Of a DNA stretch of 64,000 bases, positions 33,184 to 44,884 are shown piece by piece. The position numbers and the translations under genes were made by a program. Below the pieces are notes generated by a model. That model was not told where the DNA came from, did not search any database, and saw nothing but the letters and a program-made list of their open reading frames with translations. Source of the DNA: Globisporangium splendens (lineage: Eukaryota > Oomycota > Peronosporomycetes > Pythiales > Pythiaceae); assembly GCA_006386115.1 (NCBI GenBank), contig VFIW01000003.1, forward strand, positions 806,001 to 870,000, given 5' to 3'. Position 1 is the stretch's first letter, and each line of letters starts with the position of its first letter.

Positions 33184-34349
33184 GAGTAAGCAATTTGGAC
33201 TAACAGCATTATACACACCAGTCATCGTGAACTTACTCGTCTTCCAAGTAGCGATCAAATCGGTTCTCGTATTCGATCTCAGTCGGACTCCACACCACTT
33301 CGTACGTAAACTCCACACGCCTAAACACTCACGCATAATAATCTCCTTCACCATCCATCATATTGTCCATAAAAGCTCTGTGTACGTACTTGTTCGATGT
33401 GATCGACGTGAGCACATCCGAGTACGTCAGGTTCACATGAATGATGTGCGGCCCGTTGTACGAAATCGAGTATTTCTTGTGTGTGTACAGCACTCGTGTC
33501 CCCACAGGGTACTATATATGCAAAATCATTTCGTCAGCTCTGCTTCACATACGGACAAGTGACCAACATAACACAGTGCTTTCATACCTGCTTGAGATAT
33601 TCTGGATCGTCATTTGGCTTCATGACTTTCCCCACGAGTCCCCACACTGGCAAATCATCAATACTCAATTGGTACCAGTAGTGTTCGTCCACCTACACAC
33701 AAGGTATCCACAATCCAGTCACGAGTCAGCACCATCTGTCCACACACAATGTCCATACATAAGGCTCTCCACAAAGCAGTGTCCACGCACCGCAGCGCCA
33801 AACTTGAGCGCATCCGCATCCGACAGCGTCTGCGAGCACAGCGTGGTCTTCTCGGTATCGATCGCGAACTTCACGCGCTGACCGGAATTGAAGAGCTCGT
33901 TGCCCTCAAGGATCTCGCCGATGCCCAGCGCATGCGCTTCCGGCTCCTCCATGTCCGACGCCTTGCAGAACGGCAGCGAGTTGTACGTGTACGTCTCCTG
34001 CGGGTTGTTGAACGGACCGATCTTGTTCACCCAGATCACCACCTCATCGCCCTTCGCATACTGTCAACAAACGCACACATCACATCAAGGGATACACGCA
34101 CAAGCATGAGAAAACCACATGCGCACGCACATATACATAACAACACCCTCTTCCCATCTCCATGTCACTTCCCAAACGCCGCAGCGTCCTCAATATGAAC
34201 GATGAAAAGATGAAAATGAGAGGCGAACAGCATCGAGTCAGCGTCTTTACCTCGTGGTTCTCGGCGTCACCGTTGACGACGGACACGAAGCCCACAGCCG
34301 CCGCCGCCACGGCGCACAGCAGCGTGCTCGTCTTCCACCCGCGCGCCAT
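31897..34349 (-). CDS. TM9 superfamily (nonaspanin/EMP70) membrane protein
   Basis: Seven exons on the minus strand: 34251-34349, 33791-34060, 33588-33692, 33386-33511, 33237-33310, 32083-33135 and 31897-31999, 609 aa, all joins in frame. A signal peptide (LLCAVAAAAVGFVSVVNG) is followed by a lumenal domain with motifs found in TM9 proteins ([47 protein letters not shown]). Nine membrane segments follow, including GTGAQLLVL, RPPVMIMLTGILPFGSIFIEMYFI and WTSFAAAGSTAIYVFIYAIYFY. The last exon adds the final helix and ends IYRNIKCE, the cytosolic tail position that in relatives carries KXD/E Golgi-retention signals. TM9 proteins act in endosome/Golgi sorting of other membrane proteins. The intron before the sixth exon has a long (CT)n tract directly before its AG. 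Confidence 0.92.
33143..33179. repeat. (AG)n run forming the intron polypyrimidine tract of the TM9 gene
   Basis: About 18 AG units on plus, so (CT)n on the coding strand, ending nine bases before the splice acceptor at 33136-33137. Confidence 0.9.
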
Positions 34350-34974
34350 GTGGTCCCCCCCTTCCGCTTCGCTTCGCTCTGACTCCTGCACGCGTACACT
34401 CACGTCGCGCGCTTTGTCCACGCCGAGATCTGCCCGCTGCTTCAACTCGCGACAGCAGCAATATAGCGCTTTGTATGCAGACAGAGGCTCCCTTGACACA
34501 GTGGGGATGTGGATGGAAAGCGCGCGTATTTACGCGCTGTTTGTAAAAACTGCCGGAAACTTTTGTCGACGTTTTTGGTGAGGTGGCAGGTTTTGAGAGG
34601 TTGGACAGAATAGTGACAGAGAAAGAGTCACTAAAGTGGAGATACACACACTCCTGCAAAAAGTGTATCCATTTTCATTCACATCAATGCGCAAGAGCGA
34701 AGACTTTTCTGCTTGGTGTCGATGTTTCTCATCTGTTAACCATCCGCCCTCGCATCCATTCTATGCGCCTGTACCTCAGCATTAGTGTCCGATATAGGTG
34801 CGCTTCATGCACACAGCAGCTATGAGCAGTTAGCAAGCAAGACGGACGGCGTTTAGGTAGATCCCATGTGCGTTTTAAGGGTTTTCTGCTTTTTCTTTGG
34901 CGCTTTCTTCCTATAATGCTATGGTATACACTCATTATCCTTTCTCTCTTTTTCTTTCTTGCTCGTTTCTTTCT
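34350..34974. other. Intergenic region between two minus-strand genes
   Basis: About 625 bp. It should contain the TM9 promoter and the 3' end of the first GH5 gene. T-rich tracts (TTTCTCTCTTTTTCTTTC) precede 34975. No gene seen. Confidence 0.5.
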
Positions 34975-36978
34975 CTATTTGTTTTCCGCTTCGAAGCACG
35001 GCAGGAACCGCAAGTTGGCCAAACTGTTCATCGGCAGGAACGCGTTGACGAACTCAGTGTTCGGCGTCAACCAGTCGTCGTCGAGCAGGCCTTCAGTGAA
35101 CGAGCCCTTGACGTTCGCGGGGTTGTACTCGTACTTACTCTCCGGATTCAGCGACCACATGAACCCACCGGCGTAGCCGCCCTCCATCATCACTTGGATC
35201 GTCTGGTCCGTCGTGCGCTTCGTCGTCTTCAGAGGGTGCGCGTCTTTTGTGTACAGACCCGCGAATTCGCCCAGTACCACAGCACTCGTGCGCTCCTCGA
35301 TCAGGTAGCCAAACATGTCGGTCATCGTGGCCTTGATGTTGCTCTTGAGCACCTCGTCCGTCAACTCTTCGTACGTCGAGTAGTCTGTTTCCGTGTTCGC
35401 GCCGTAAAAGTACGACTGCGGTGACACGGCCGTGGTGTAATAATGCGGCGCCCACACCAGTTTGTTCTCGATCGTGAACTTTGGCTTGGTCGTGCCTGCC
35501 TTCTGGAGACCACCGCCCCACCAATCGTAGTACGACACGGCCTTCCCGTTGATGTTGACGGTGTGCGTCGCCACGACGCCCTCGACGAAGCCGAGCCACT
35601 TGGGGCAGTTCGTGTGCATGACCTTGGCGATCTTCTCACTGCCAGTCACAAAGTCAGCGTCCGTGCCCGTTCCCCACTCGGCGTCGTACGGTTCGTTCTT
35701 GAGATCGAGGCCGATAACGTTCCAGTACGTCGAGTTGCACAAATTCTTGGAGACCGTGTCGACGGCAGTAAGGAAATTGTCCTGTGAGACGCCGAGACTC
35801 GTGTCGAACCAGTTGCCGCCCGTCTTGGCGTTCGTGAGCGTGTGCATACTGATGAGCACGGCGATCTTGCGGTACGCGAGCGACGCGACAATGGACTGCA
35901 GCGTCGAGATGAAGTTCTTGATGTTGATGGCGCGGTTGCTCTGCTTGTTGATCACACCCTCGGCCGGCGGGTTGTTGTTGAGCACGTTCTCGATCGAGAT
36001 CGGGAGCCGCACGGCATTAAAGTTGTTGCGCGCCAAGAACGACGCGATCTCGTACTAAACAAATACACACAAAAAGAGAGGGGGATTGTGAGCATCATGA
36101 ACCAATTTCTGGAGCAAGAAAGAGTTGCATGGAAACCATACCGCAGTGGTACCGTTCTGCTGGTTCTCCCACAACCCGAAGGGGACCGCGAGCGACGTCT
36201 CCATGCCGAACCAGTTGACGCCCTTGATCGCGAACGGCACCTCGGTGCCATTGGCCGCGATCGCGTACAGCTTGCCGTCCTTGGTCTGGTAGTCCGGTTG
36301 CTGGCATGCTATACAGACAACAGCCATCCATTTAGTCACGAACGTATAAAGCCTACAAATCGCATACTAACTTATGACGTACTGGCCGCGGCGTAGCTCT
36401 TGGGGTTGCCCACCTGTCCGTCGTCCGAGATGATGTCGTCGGCGTTGGTGAGTCCGTCCTTGATGGCGCGCTTGCCCTTGGCGCTCAGCTCGTAGCTCTT
36501 GGCGCGCGCCACGCGGGCGTCGTAGCTCTTCTGCGCCTCGGACGCGATGAGCACCACGGCGGCCGCGATCATCACCAACAGCAGCAGGATCCCCGGCCAT
36601 CGCTGATCCAAGATAACAAATTAGTAACAAACGCCATGAGACACACGCACATGCCGCCACCGAAACAGCGCAAAAGATGACCAACGCTCCTATATACACA
36701 CGTACGCGGTACTGGCCGTTGTAGGTGGCGCGCGCGTCGTCGCCGCCGCCCTCCTTCTTGACGACGAGGCGCATGTTGGCGGCCGCCTCTTTGGGGGGCT
36801 CGTGGTTGTTGGAGTACATGGTGCCGAACGCTGGTTCCGAACTGCGGCCTTGCGGTCCGGGTGTCGAGAGCGCGGCGATCTGCCACGCGCTGTCGTCGCG
36901 CGGCTCGACGTCGAACGACCGCGCGGGCTCCGAGAAGCGAGAGTGTGGCTGGACCAAGCGCACTCCCGACGCGTCCAT
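34975..36978 (-). CDS. Type II membrane glycoside hydrolase family 5 (copy A)
   Basis: Four exons: 36706-36978, 36383-36602, 36142-36308 and 34975-36054, 579 aa. About 90 cytosolic residues precede one membrane anchor (WPGILLLLVMIAAAVVLIAS). The outer domain starts at about residue 180 with IKGVNWFGMET and continues as a GH5 TIM barrel: ARNNFNAVRLPIS, ISMHT, IGLDLKNEPYD (proposed acid/base Glu, residue about 341), VEGV, WAPHYYTTAVSP and VVLGEFAGLY (proposed nucleophile Glu, about 483). GH5 enzymes cut beta-glucans or related polymers. Oomycetes have beta-glucan walls, so wall remodelling is likely but unproven. A paralogue lies 1.6 kb upstream on the same strand. Confidence 0.9.
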
Positions 36979-38566
36979 TCTCTGGCGCTTTTTGTCGTTT
37001 ATTTGGTTCTAATCCACACGCGAGCGCACGAGGGAGTGATAAATGATGTGCGCGCGCTCTCTCTCTTTACCGTCCTTCCCTTCTGCCACAGTTATGGGAA
37101 TTATTAGAATAGAGTGCGCGCATGGAGATTCGCAATGGAAGGAAGCTGCCGGTAAGGAGCAAGGAAAGAGGGGACCAGATGGCGACGGGAGTGTAATTGT
37201 AATATAGCAAGGGTGTTTATGCAGTCGCGCTGGCCATCTGGCCTCTACACGTGCATGTAGCTATGTGAGCCCCTGTAGTAAAGATGTACCACGACGACAT
37301 GCAGATAGCGAGCCAATAGGAAGGAAGACGCGCACTTGCTCAACAAGTGCAGTCTGTCGAGTCAGTTGGGAACCGAGATTTAGGTGAAACGGCTGAGCGA
37401 AAATGGCCGAGTGTGTAGGACAATTGGTGCATACCGTGTGAAAGAGCGAGAACTCTATGCAAGCATAAAGTTGGGATGCAGTTGAGTATTGCTGAGCACT
37501 TTACTCGTCTCGCTTTTTATGCATATGCCACTGCTGTTGCTAGCGGATTCGTGAGGATGAGCGTGGCAAGCGCACATTTACAACAGCCTGTGGACAAAGC
37601 GATGAGAATAGTGGGCATTGACTGGCACCACATTGCAATAAAGATAGAAAAAAAGAGAGAGAGAGAGAGAAAAAGTCTGGATTTATGCTTGTATAGAGTA
37701 GCTGAAAGAAGAGGCCTAACTGTACTGCATATTCAGAAACTCGAGGGGTTTGGGGGTTTGGCAGGAACAAGTGGGTAGGGGAGGCAGAAAACATTCAGTG
37801 CAAGCGGTTTGCGACACACTTTTTGTCGACAAGAGTCAAATCCAAGGGAACAAACCAGTGTGCTGCATTAATTGCGCACCTCCGTATCTGCCATACAACG
37901 CCACAACCTAATTTTTGTATCCATCGACAAGAAAGGACACTGATTTATGCAGAAGCAGAGGTCGAACCTCTGTTGCCAAAGCAGCGTGCGTTCTCAGAAT
38001 CTTTCTTTCGATCGGTCCACATGCAAGCATGACGTGCCGTTTGCTGTCGGCAAAATTGGCAAACTGCTGACATCGTAAATCATTGCCTTTCTCCATCGCT
38101 ATCGATGACATCTCGTAAAAATCGTCACTGCGTGTGTGGACGCCAACAAGTGGAGGGGAGTTGCACGCTCCAGCCATGAAAATCATCGCAATCCAGATAT
38201 TTCGCTTGATTCTTCGCCGTCGTGCAACACGAGGCAGCGTTCGATATGCACGTGAGGCACTCGCCATGAAGCAGTGCGCATTGCACGCAGCAAAATGTCC
38301 AGCACATGTTTCTGCGTCCCCATCAAGGTACATGGCAAGAGCCAAGAGCTACAGAACTCAATCAACAAGATCATCAAGTGCGCATTGTTATTGCCATGAA
38401 TGACGGATTCTGTTCTATTCGACAGTTCAACCCCAGTGTTCGTCTCTACGTGAATCCTGGGTGGTGGTCGCGCATGCCGATATGAAATCCGTCAGTCGAC
38501 AAAATGGAACACGCAGAGGAGAAGCATAATTATCAGCAGATTTGAGAGAGAGCACCAGTCAGTCGT
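36979..38566. other. Intergenic region between the GH5 paralogues
   Basis: About 1.6 kb. It contains short AG runs near 37660 and several small open frames, none with a recognisable family. It should hold the promoter of copy A and the 3' end of copy B. Confidence 0.45.
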
Positions 38567-40614
38567 CTACGTCGAGAGCGTCTGCGGGAAGCACGGGAAC
38601 GCGCGCAGGTCCGGCAGCGCGTCCATCTTGGACATGCCTTCCAGGAAGACCTTGTTGGGCGACAGCCAGTCGTCGTTCAGCAGCCCCTCCGTGAAGTGGC
38701 CGTACGTGTCGGCCGGGTTGTACTGGTACGCACTCTCCGGGTTCAGCGACCACATGTATCCGCCCGCGAGACCGGCATCCAGCATCGCCTGGATCGTAAA
38801 GTCCGTCGTGCGCTTCGTCGTCAGCTTTGGATGCAGATCCTTGCCGTAGAGACCGGCGAACTCGCCTAGCACCACGGCGTCCTTCTTGTTCATGGCGATG
38901 TACCCGAACATGTCGTTGAGCGTGGCTTCGACGTTGTTCTTCAGGGTCTCGTCGTCGAGCTCCACGTAGTCGACCAGTGCGCTCGCGGCGCCCACAGTGC
39001 CGCCGCCGTACAGGTACCACGCCGGGTTGACACCCGTGTTGTAGTAGTGCGGTGCGTACACGACTTTGCCCTCGGTCGCGAGCACCACGGGGTCTGACGC
39101 CACGCCCTGGAGACCGCCGCCCCACCAGTCAAAGTAGCTCTTCTTGGCCGTGCCGTTGCCGACGGTCTGCATGTTGAACGTGTGCTCCTTGTTGATGCCT
39201 TCGACGAACGCCATCCAGTTCTTGCAGCCCTTGAGCATGCGGTTGCCGATCAGCGTCGCCCCCTTTTGCCAGTCCGGCGCGGCACCGCCCCACGAACACT
39301 CGTGCGGCTCGTTCTTCAAGTCGAGACCCAGGATGTTCCAGTACTCCTCGGAGCACAAGTTGCTCGTGAGCTTATCGACAGCCTCCAGGAACTGGTCCTC
39401 GGTCACGTCCAACTTGTCGCTGTACCACGCGCCGCCCGACACCTTGGTGTCCAGCGTGTGCAGACTGATCATGACGGTCACGTGGCGGTACGCGAGTGCT
39501 TTGACGATGCTCTTGATCGTCGACATGTACGTCGAGGTGTTCATGGCGCGGTTCGTGTTCATGTTGACCAGGTCCTTGCTCGGCGGGATGTCGTCCAAGA
39601 CGCTCTTGATGCACACGGGCAGACGCACGCTGTTGAACTTGTTGCGCGCCAAGAATGATGAGATCTCGTACTACAAAGGCACAAAGAGAGAGAGAGAGAG
39701 AGAGAAAGAGCATAATGATCAGATATCTGCATTATATGAGACCAAGATGGCCAGAAGCTGCTCACCGTGGAGGTACCGTTTTCCGAGTTTTCCCACAGAC
39801 CGAGTGGAATGCGCATGCCGCTATAGAAATCACAAAAAGCATGGCTGTCAGTGTCAGAAGCACGCTCAAGACATGAAGCTCACACCACGAAACAAACGCC
39901 GGAGAACGTACGTTTCCATGCCGAACCAGTTGACGCCCTTGATGGAGACCGGGACCTCGGTGCCGTTCTTGGACTGCGCGATGATCTGACCGTTCTTGCT
40001 CAGGTAGTTGGGCAGCTCGCAGCCCATGTCCGGGTATTTTTTCGGGTTGCCGACCTGTCCGTCGTCCTCGATCAGGTCGACGCTGTTGTTGAGTCCGTCC
40101 TTGATCTTGCGCTTGTTCTGCGACGCGAACTCGAAGCGCGTCTGGTTCTTCGTCACGGCGTCGTTCTTGTTGATCGCCTGCAGCGTGATCAGCGCCACCG
40201 CGGCACCCACAACCGCCAGGAACAGCACCACACCCGGCCATCTCTACACAAAAACAGAGATGTAGACATACACAAATCAGCATAGAGGCTAACAACGAAG
40301 CGAATTAGATGCAAACGTACGCGGTAGCGACCCTTGTAGTCGCGCGGACGCTCGTCGGGCATCCCGCCGTCGGGCTCGAACGCCGTGAGCTTCATCTCGG
40401 TGGCGCGGCCCGCAAAGTTGGCGTTGAGACCGCTGCTGAGCATGAGCGCGTCACCGGCGCTCGAGGACTGCGAGTCGTACAACGAGTCGGCCGAGCCGTG
40501 CTCCGTGGTCACGATCGTGCTGCGGTACTTGCCGCTCGAGAACTGCTCGTGCGGGTCAAGCGCCGACGGCCGCACAGGCGCGTAGTGCGGCTTCTGCTGG
40601 GAGTAGTCCGCCAT
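38567..40614 (-). CDS. Type II membrane glycoside hydrolase family 5 (copy B)
   Basis: Four exons: 40321-40614, 39912-40243, 39766-39820 and 38567-39670, 594 aa. Layout as copy A: about 98 cytosolic residues, one anchor (RWPGVVLFLAVVGAAVALITL), and a GH5 barrel with IKGVNWFGMET, RNKFNSVRLPV, LDLKNEPHE (Glu about 348) and VVLGEFAGLYG (Glu about 497). Both catalytic Glu are present. First and last introns match copy A in position. The middle intron does not: here it lies just after NWFGMET, while copy A instead has one before CQQP, about 35 residues earlier. The two N-terminal tails are different, so regulation or localisation may have diverged. Confidence 0.9.
39685..39704. repeat. (AG)10 run in a GH5 intron
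   Basis: On the coding strand this is a (CT)10 tract within the last intron of GH5 copy B, close to its acceptor. Confidence 0.9.
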
Positions 40615-42389
40615 GTCTGCCTACGACGGGACCGATTTGCCGATTGTGCAGAAGATAATCGCGATTATTTCGTCCTGCGAAGGAAAAGACAAGTGAGACT
40701 TGTTGCGGAGATCGCCGAGTGCGGCGCAAGACCAAGACGCCAGTTTGCAGAGCGCTCGCATGTGGTTGGGGGGAGGAGGGATGCACCTTGTTTTCTGGGT
40801 GCAGGCTGGTCAACAGTGTAGAGGTCACCTGCTTGTTCAGGTGCGATAATACGAATCGAAGTGAACCTGTCTAACTGACGTAATGATGATGTTTCGAGTG
40901 ATTGGTGTGTGATGATGGGTACAAATTGGCATGGCGAGAGACAGCAAGAGACCTCTTTAACTGAGGCTTGCGATAGTGATAGAGAGGAGTAAGCGTTACC
41001 TGGGGCGGGATGACGATGGAATAGGAAAAGCCATTTGAAGTGAGAGAGAGCAACCACACACGACAGCGAAGTGCAACGGAATGAAACATATTTAAATTAC
41101 TTTCATGTCAATCCCTTGCATGGAGACTAACCTGCGTAAGAATTGGATTGAAAAGGGTGGAAACTCGTATAGTTTATACGAATAAGCACGATACAAAGGA
41201 CTATTGATAACAAAGAGTGCGGTAAAGCTAGGACCATCAACAGACGAAATGGGTAAACAATGCTGTTTGCTTACCGTCATATAAAAAGGCCAAGCAGAAT
41301 GGGTCTAGGGTTCAGAGTCGTTTCTGCAGAAGTCAATGTTTCGCTCACTTTTGGACACCTAAGATTTGTCTTTTATTTTTGGGAATCCTCGAATGGTGTC
41401 TGTCCACCAACAACAAAAGCGCATTGCTGCTTTTTTCGGCAGCGATGGAAAAAATCAGATCGGCGACTTGATCTTTTTTGACGGTTTCGCACTGTATACG
41501 GTCGCACGCAGCTGACTGCAAATGTATACGCACAAGATCATCTCCTATCTCCTCTGTTAATCAGCGAAAATAATAAACCCGGGAGAAAATGGCTGCGTTG
41601 GATCCATTTTGAACGGCGTATTTTCTCACAACTATTGACTCGGACGGTTGGTTGTGAGATGGCTGTAAATTGTCGTTCAGAGTGAGCTCTTGCGGTTTTT
41701 GGTTTGTTTTCTGGTGCCTGTCATGTCCCCCTTTTTTCGCCATTTGGATCTGACTTTTGGATGGTTCGAGCAACGCAAGTGAAAAATTTCAGGTCGCGTA
41801 AAGAAACGGCCGAAAGTGGACACGTCTCGTGTACTGTAAATTGCCGAAACATTTGTGTCTTGTAAACTACGATGATGAACAGAAAGAAAAGGACGTAAAA
41901 TACATGTCGCTGGTTTGTGTTTCTGCCTCTTCATGGATCGTCAAAATTTTGGCTCGCACACACACAGGAAGAAACAAGCACAAATGATCCTCCAGCCAAC
42001 ATGACCGGCTGGCACATCGATTGATGTCCATCTTGACTTATATTAATAGCGAGCGTCTCAAACAGTAAAAGTGTTGCTTCTGGATTTCATGCATGCTCAA
42101 ACGATCAATTGGACTTGGAAGATACGTCCACGGCAAGTAACAAAAGGTACGGTCGGTAACCTACGGAAAATGGTTGGTGAACAGCATTTTTCAAATGTCA
42201 TTTGTCAAAGTGAAGATGTATCCTTTTTTGTCAAAACTGTTCACTTCTGCACCGTTGCATGGCCCTTCTTTGTTACCGTCCTCCAATGTGTCTTCCTTGT
42301 TTGGATACTATACAAACCGCTTGCTTGTTTGTCCTCATTGCACATTCTGCGTATCACGAATTGACTTTGCTCATTTACGAGCCTCGTGT
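40615..42389. other. Intergenic region, AT-richer
   Basis: About 1.8 kb upstream of GH5 copy B. Many short open frames, none with a family motif. I see no repeats or RNA structures that I can support. Confidence 0.45.
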
Positions 42390-43345
42390 CTAAAACACGC
42401 TCTTGAGCCAGCTTCTCACCGCTGCTCGCTTGGATCGGCATTCCGAGACTGAATCGAAATAGCGATGCGGTTGGCACGGACCTCGGATTGTCATGGCATG
42501 TCCATTTTCAACGCTCTTGACTGCATCCGATGACATAACAAACCAACGCAGGCGCTCGTACGTTACGTCCAAAGGTTGCTGCACTGGGGTGTGTGCTGCG
42601 AGCGAGCGAGTGAGAGTGCGTGCTCCGAGCTCTGATCTGCGAGCCATCGAGCAGTCGTCAAGTTGGCTCCACGGTGTGCATCTACGCCACCGCTGGCGTC
42701 TAGTGTGTCGTCTTGTGCTGTGGTGCTTTTGTCACCCCTGCTGCTGTCAAGCGCCAACGCAAACTGGTCCGACGTCTTCAGCGTCTCGACTCGAGTCACT
42801 CGTGAGATGTGCTTCCAGGATCCTGCCTTCGCATCGAAGCGGTATTGTGGAAGGAACTTCCAGCCTTCGTTCGCCACAAAGTGCACCGCTCGCAAGATGT
42901 AGTCCACTTCACTTGCATCCATAAAGTATGGGAAGCTCATGCGTGTGAACCCTGGCTTGAGCGCTTCTTGGTGGTCAGAGAGTGCCGTCTTGAACTGGAC
43001 CAAGTCGCTCTCGACGATCCCCAGCAACCGTGCGGCGTACGGACCAGCGCATTGACACCCACCGCGAGTCTGGATCCCGAAGAGATCGTTGAGCAAGGCG
43101 CAGACAAAGTTGTAGTGCAGGAAGCGGTCGCCGAAGCGCACCAAGAAGGAGAAGATGGGGAGTTTCTCGATGTCACCTCGTCCCAAGAGCACGACGTTGT
43201 CGTTATTCGCCAAGGATCCACTCACACGAAACAAATTCATCTTTTCAAGGTCGAGAATCGCCTGGGTGCCCACGCGCTGCTTCACCTGGAACGCCAACCC
43301 CAAGCGGATATTGCCCAGGATGTCTAGAGTGCCTGCGATACGAAT
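42390..43345 (-). pseudogene. 5'-truncated, frameshifted cysteine-desulfurase-like gene copy
   Basis: Homology begins at about 43345 (GTLDILGNIRLGLAF equivalent) and covers only the C-terminal half of the neighbour's desulfurase domain, including GGCQCAGPYA. The PLP-binding half is absent. The first frame ends at 42563; the rest of the homology (YERLRWFVMSSDAVKS..., GPCQPHRYFDS) is in another frame at 42390-42560. The part from about 42830 to 43322 is almost identical to 45545-46040 of the next gene; the flanks are much more divergent. So an older degraded copy seems to carry a recently converted or duplicated tract. Confidence 0.8.
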
Positions 43346-44236
43346 GCGCGTCTGTAATTTGTCCGAGCTACACGTTGCGAGAGTGCGTCATATCGGATAC
43401 CGTTGGCCAATTGACCGTCGAGGCATCCCTATACCAACTTTCGGTCCAGAATATCTTTTTTCGGGTGGCATTATTGTATTTCATGCAGTTCCCTTGGGTG
43501 AGAATAATCTGAAGTTGAGATAGTGTTCTGAGCGTTCGACTCAGCCACTCCGACGACCACCAGGACGTACGTGCAGCGCAGCGAACTGAAGACCGGATTT
43601 TCTCCTCTCTGGATACGCGGCTCAGCTGGCTGACCTCGTAGGCATGTCCAAGACATTTCGGTCATCAATTCGCTATCGTAAGGGCAACAAGAGTCTGGGA
43701 AGCGATGCGTGCGACAACAGAAACGAAAACGCGCCAGCAAACCAAAGTGCGCGAAGAAACCTAACTTTGAAGCTCCATATGGGTGAGGGTTGCGAATACT
43801 GGATCGGGTCCGACGGGCAAAAACATTAAGACCATCATGTTCCGAACGTGACGTCATATTTGAGGCATAAAGATAAATAGCCTGGATGCATCCTATTATG
43901 ACCAGCTTCACGTCCTGTTCTGGACATGGCGTCACTGTCTGCGGCAACTGGATTCCGTGTCCAGCTTGTTCTGGTGGCTACCCAGATAACAGATAGCTGT
44001 CACAATCAAACTTGTCTGCAATCAAATCTGACGAAGCGAATGAAACAAAAAGTGAACTGATCCCTTGAGCGTCTCATCCACAGAGGGACGGACCCTCCAA
44101 GACGCTGCAAAGTGCATTTCAAAAGGAATCGCAATTCACACATCAAAGATGTCCTCAGGAAAGGGACACGAGGGATGGACAGACGATTTCCTAGCTCTTT
44201 TTTCCACAGTGTATCCTAGTCAGCATCTTGTTTCTC
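43346..44236. other. Intergenic region
   Basis: About 890 bp beside the pseudogene. A 158-codon minus-strand frame (43471-43947) has no family features. It may include remnants of the lost 5' half, but I see no clear homology. Confidence 0.4.
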
Positions 44237-44711
44237 TCACATGTGTGCTGCACAGTACTCACGACTCGTGGTGTATATTGGCTGTGGTGCTCGCCAGATG
44301 ACGACCACGACAGGAACACAGATGCCTAGGGTACACCAGGAAGTCTGATTGATCCACTTAGAGGGCTCCATCACTGTCTCGGACGAGGAATAGTTCCCCA
44401 GCGTAGTGTCAAAATCCACCTGACGAGAGCAACATGTGAGAAGTCTTAATGCAGTGAAGCCGAAGTAGACAGGTGTCGGCAAGCTGCATCGGGGTGATGA
44501 GAGAGAGAGTGTGTGTGTGTCTTGGTCAGCTAGTCTGCGCAAGTGCGGCGGAAGAAGGTAGTTTTGTGTCCAGAATTTATAAATGTTTCTCTCGACCGAG
44601 ATGGTCGGTAGGATCGCAATTGCTTTGGCTATGTGCGTAACTGGCAGGGTGGACAACTGCAGTTGCAGCACTCACCCCCATACTGCCAAACTCCATCACC
44701 AATGGGTGCAT
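44237..44711 (-). CDS. Possible small single-pass membrane protein
   Basis: Low-confidence model. Exon 1 at 44676-44711 (MHPLVMEFGSMG, donor GTGAGT) joins in frame to an exon with upper end 44419, after a CTCTCGTCAG acceptor. The second exon encodes VDFDTTLGNYSSSETVMEP and one hydrophobic segment (SWCTLGICVPVVVVIW). The frame stops at 44237, or may continue through another short intron starting GTGAGT at about 44261. The size and single helix recall small respiratory-complex subunits, but I do not recognise the family. Confidence 0.3.
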
Positions 44712-44884
44712 TGCACCGCTCCGATAACCTATATCACTGCAGTTCGCTCTCAAGAGATGAAGACGAAGAGCACACATGGCTTTTCACCAGCACGATTTGC
44801 AAGGAAACACAGAGGTATCACGACGAAACGAAAATCAATAACTCAAACTACAGACACCCAAGAGAAAGGAAGAAAACGAGCAAA

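Noticed and set aside
37950..37975. tRNA T-arm-like hairpin on minus (CAGAG GTTCGAC CTCTG)
   Set aside because: No 5' strand pairing with the adjacent CTTCTGC is found at the expected distance, and no D- or anticodon arm; a chance palindrome.
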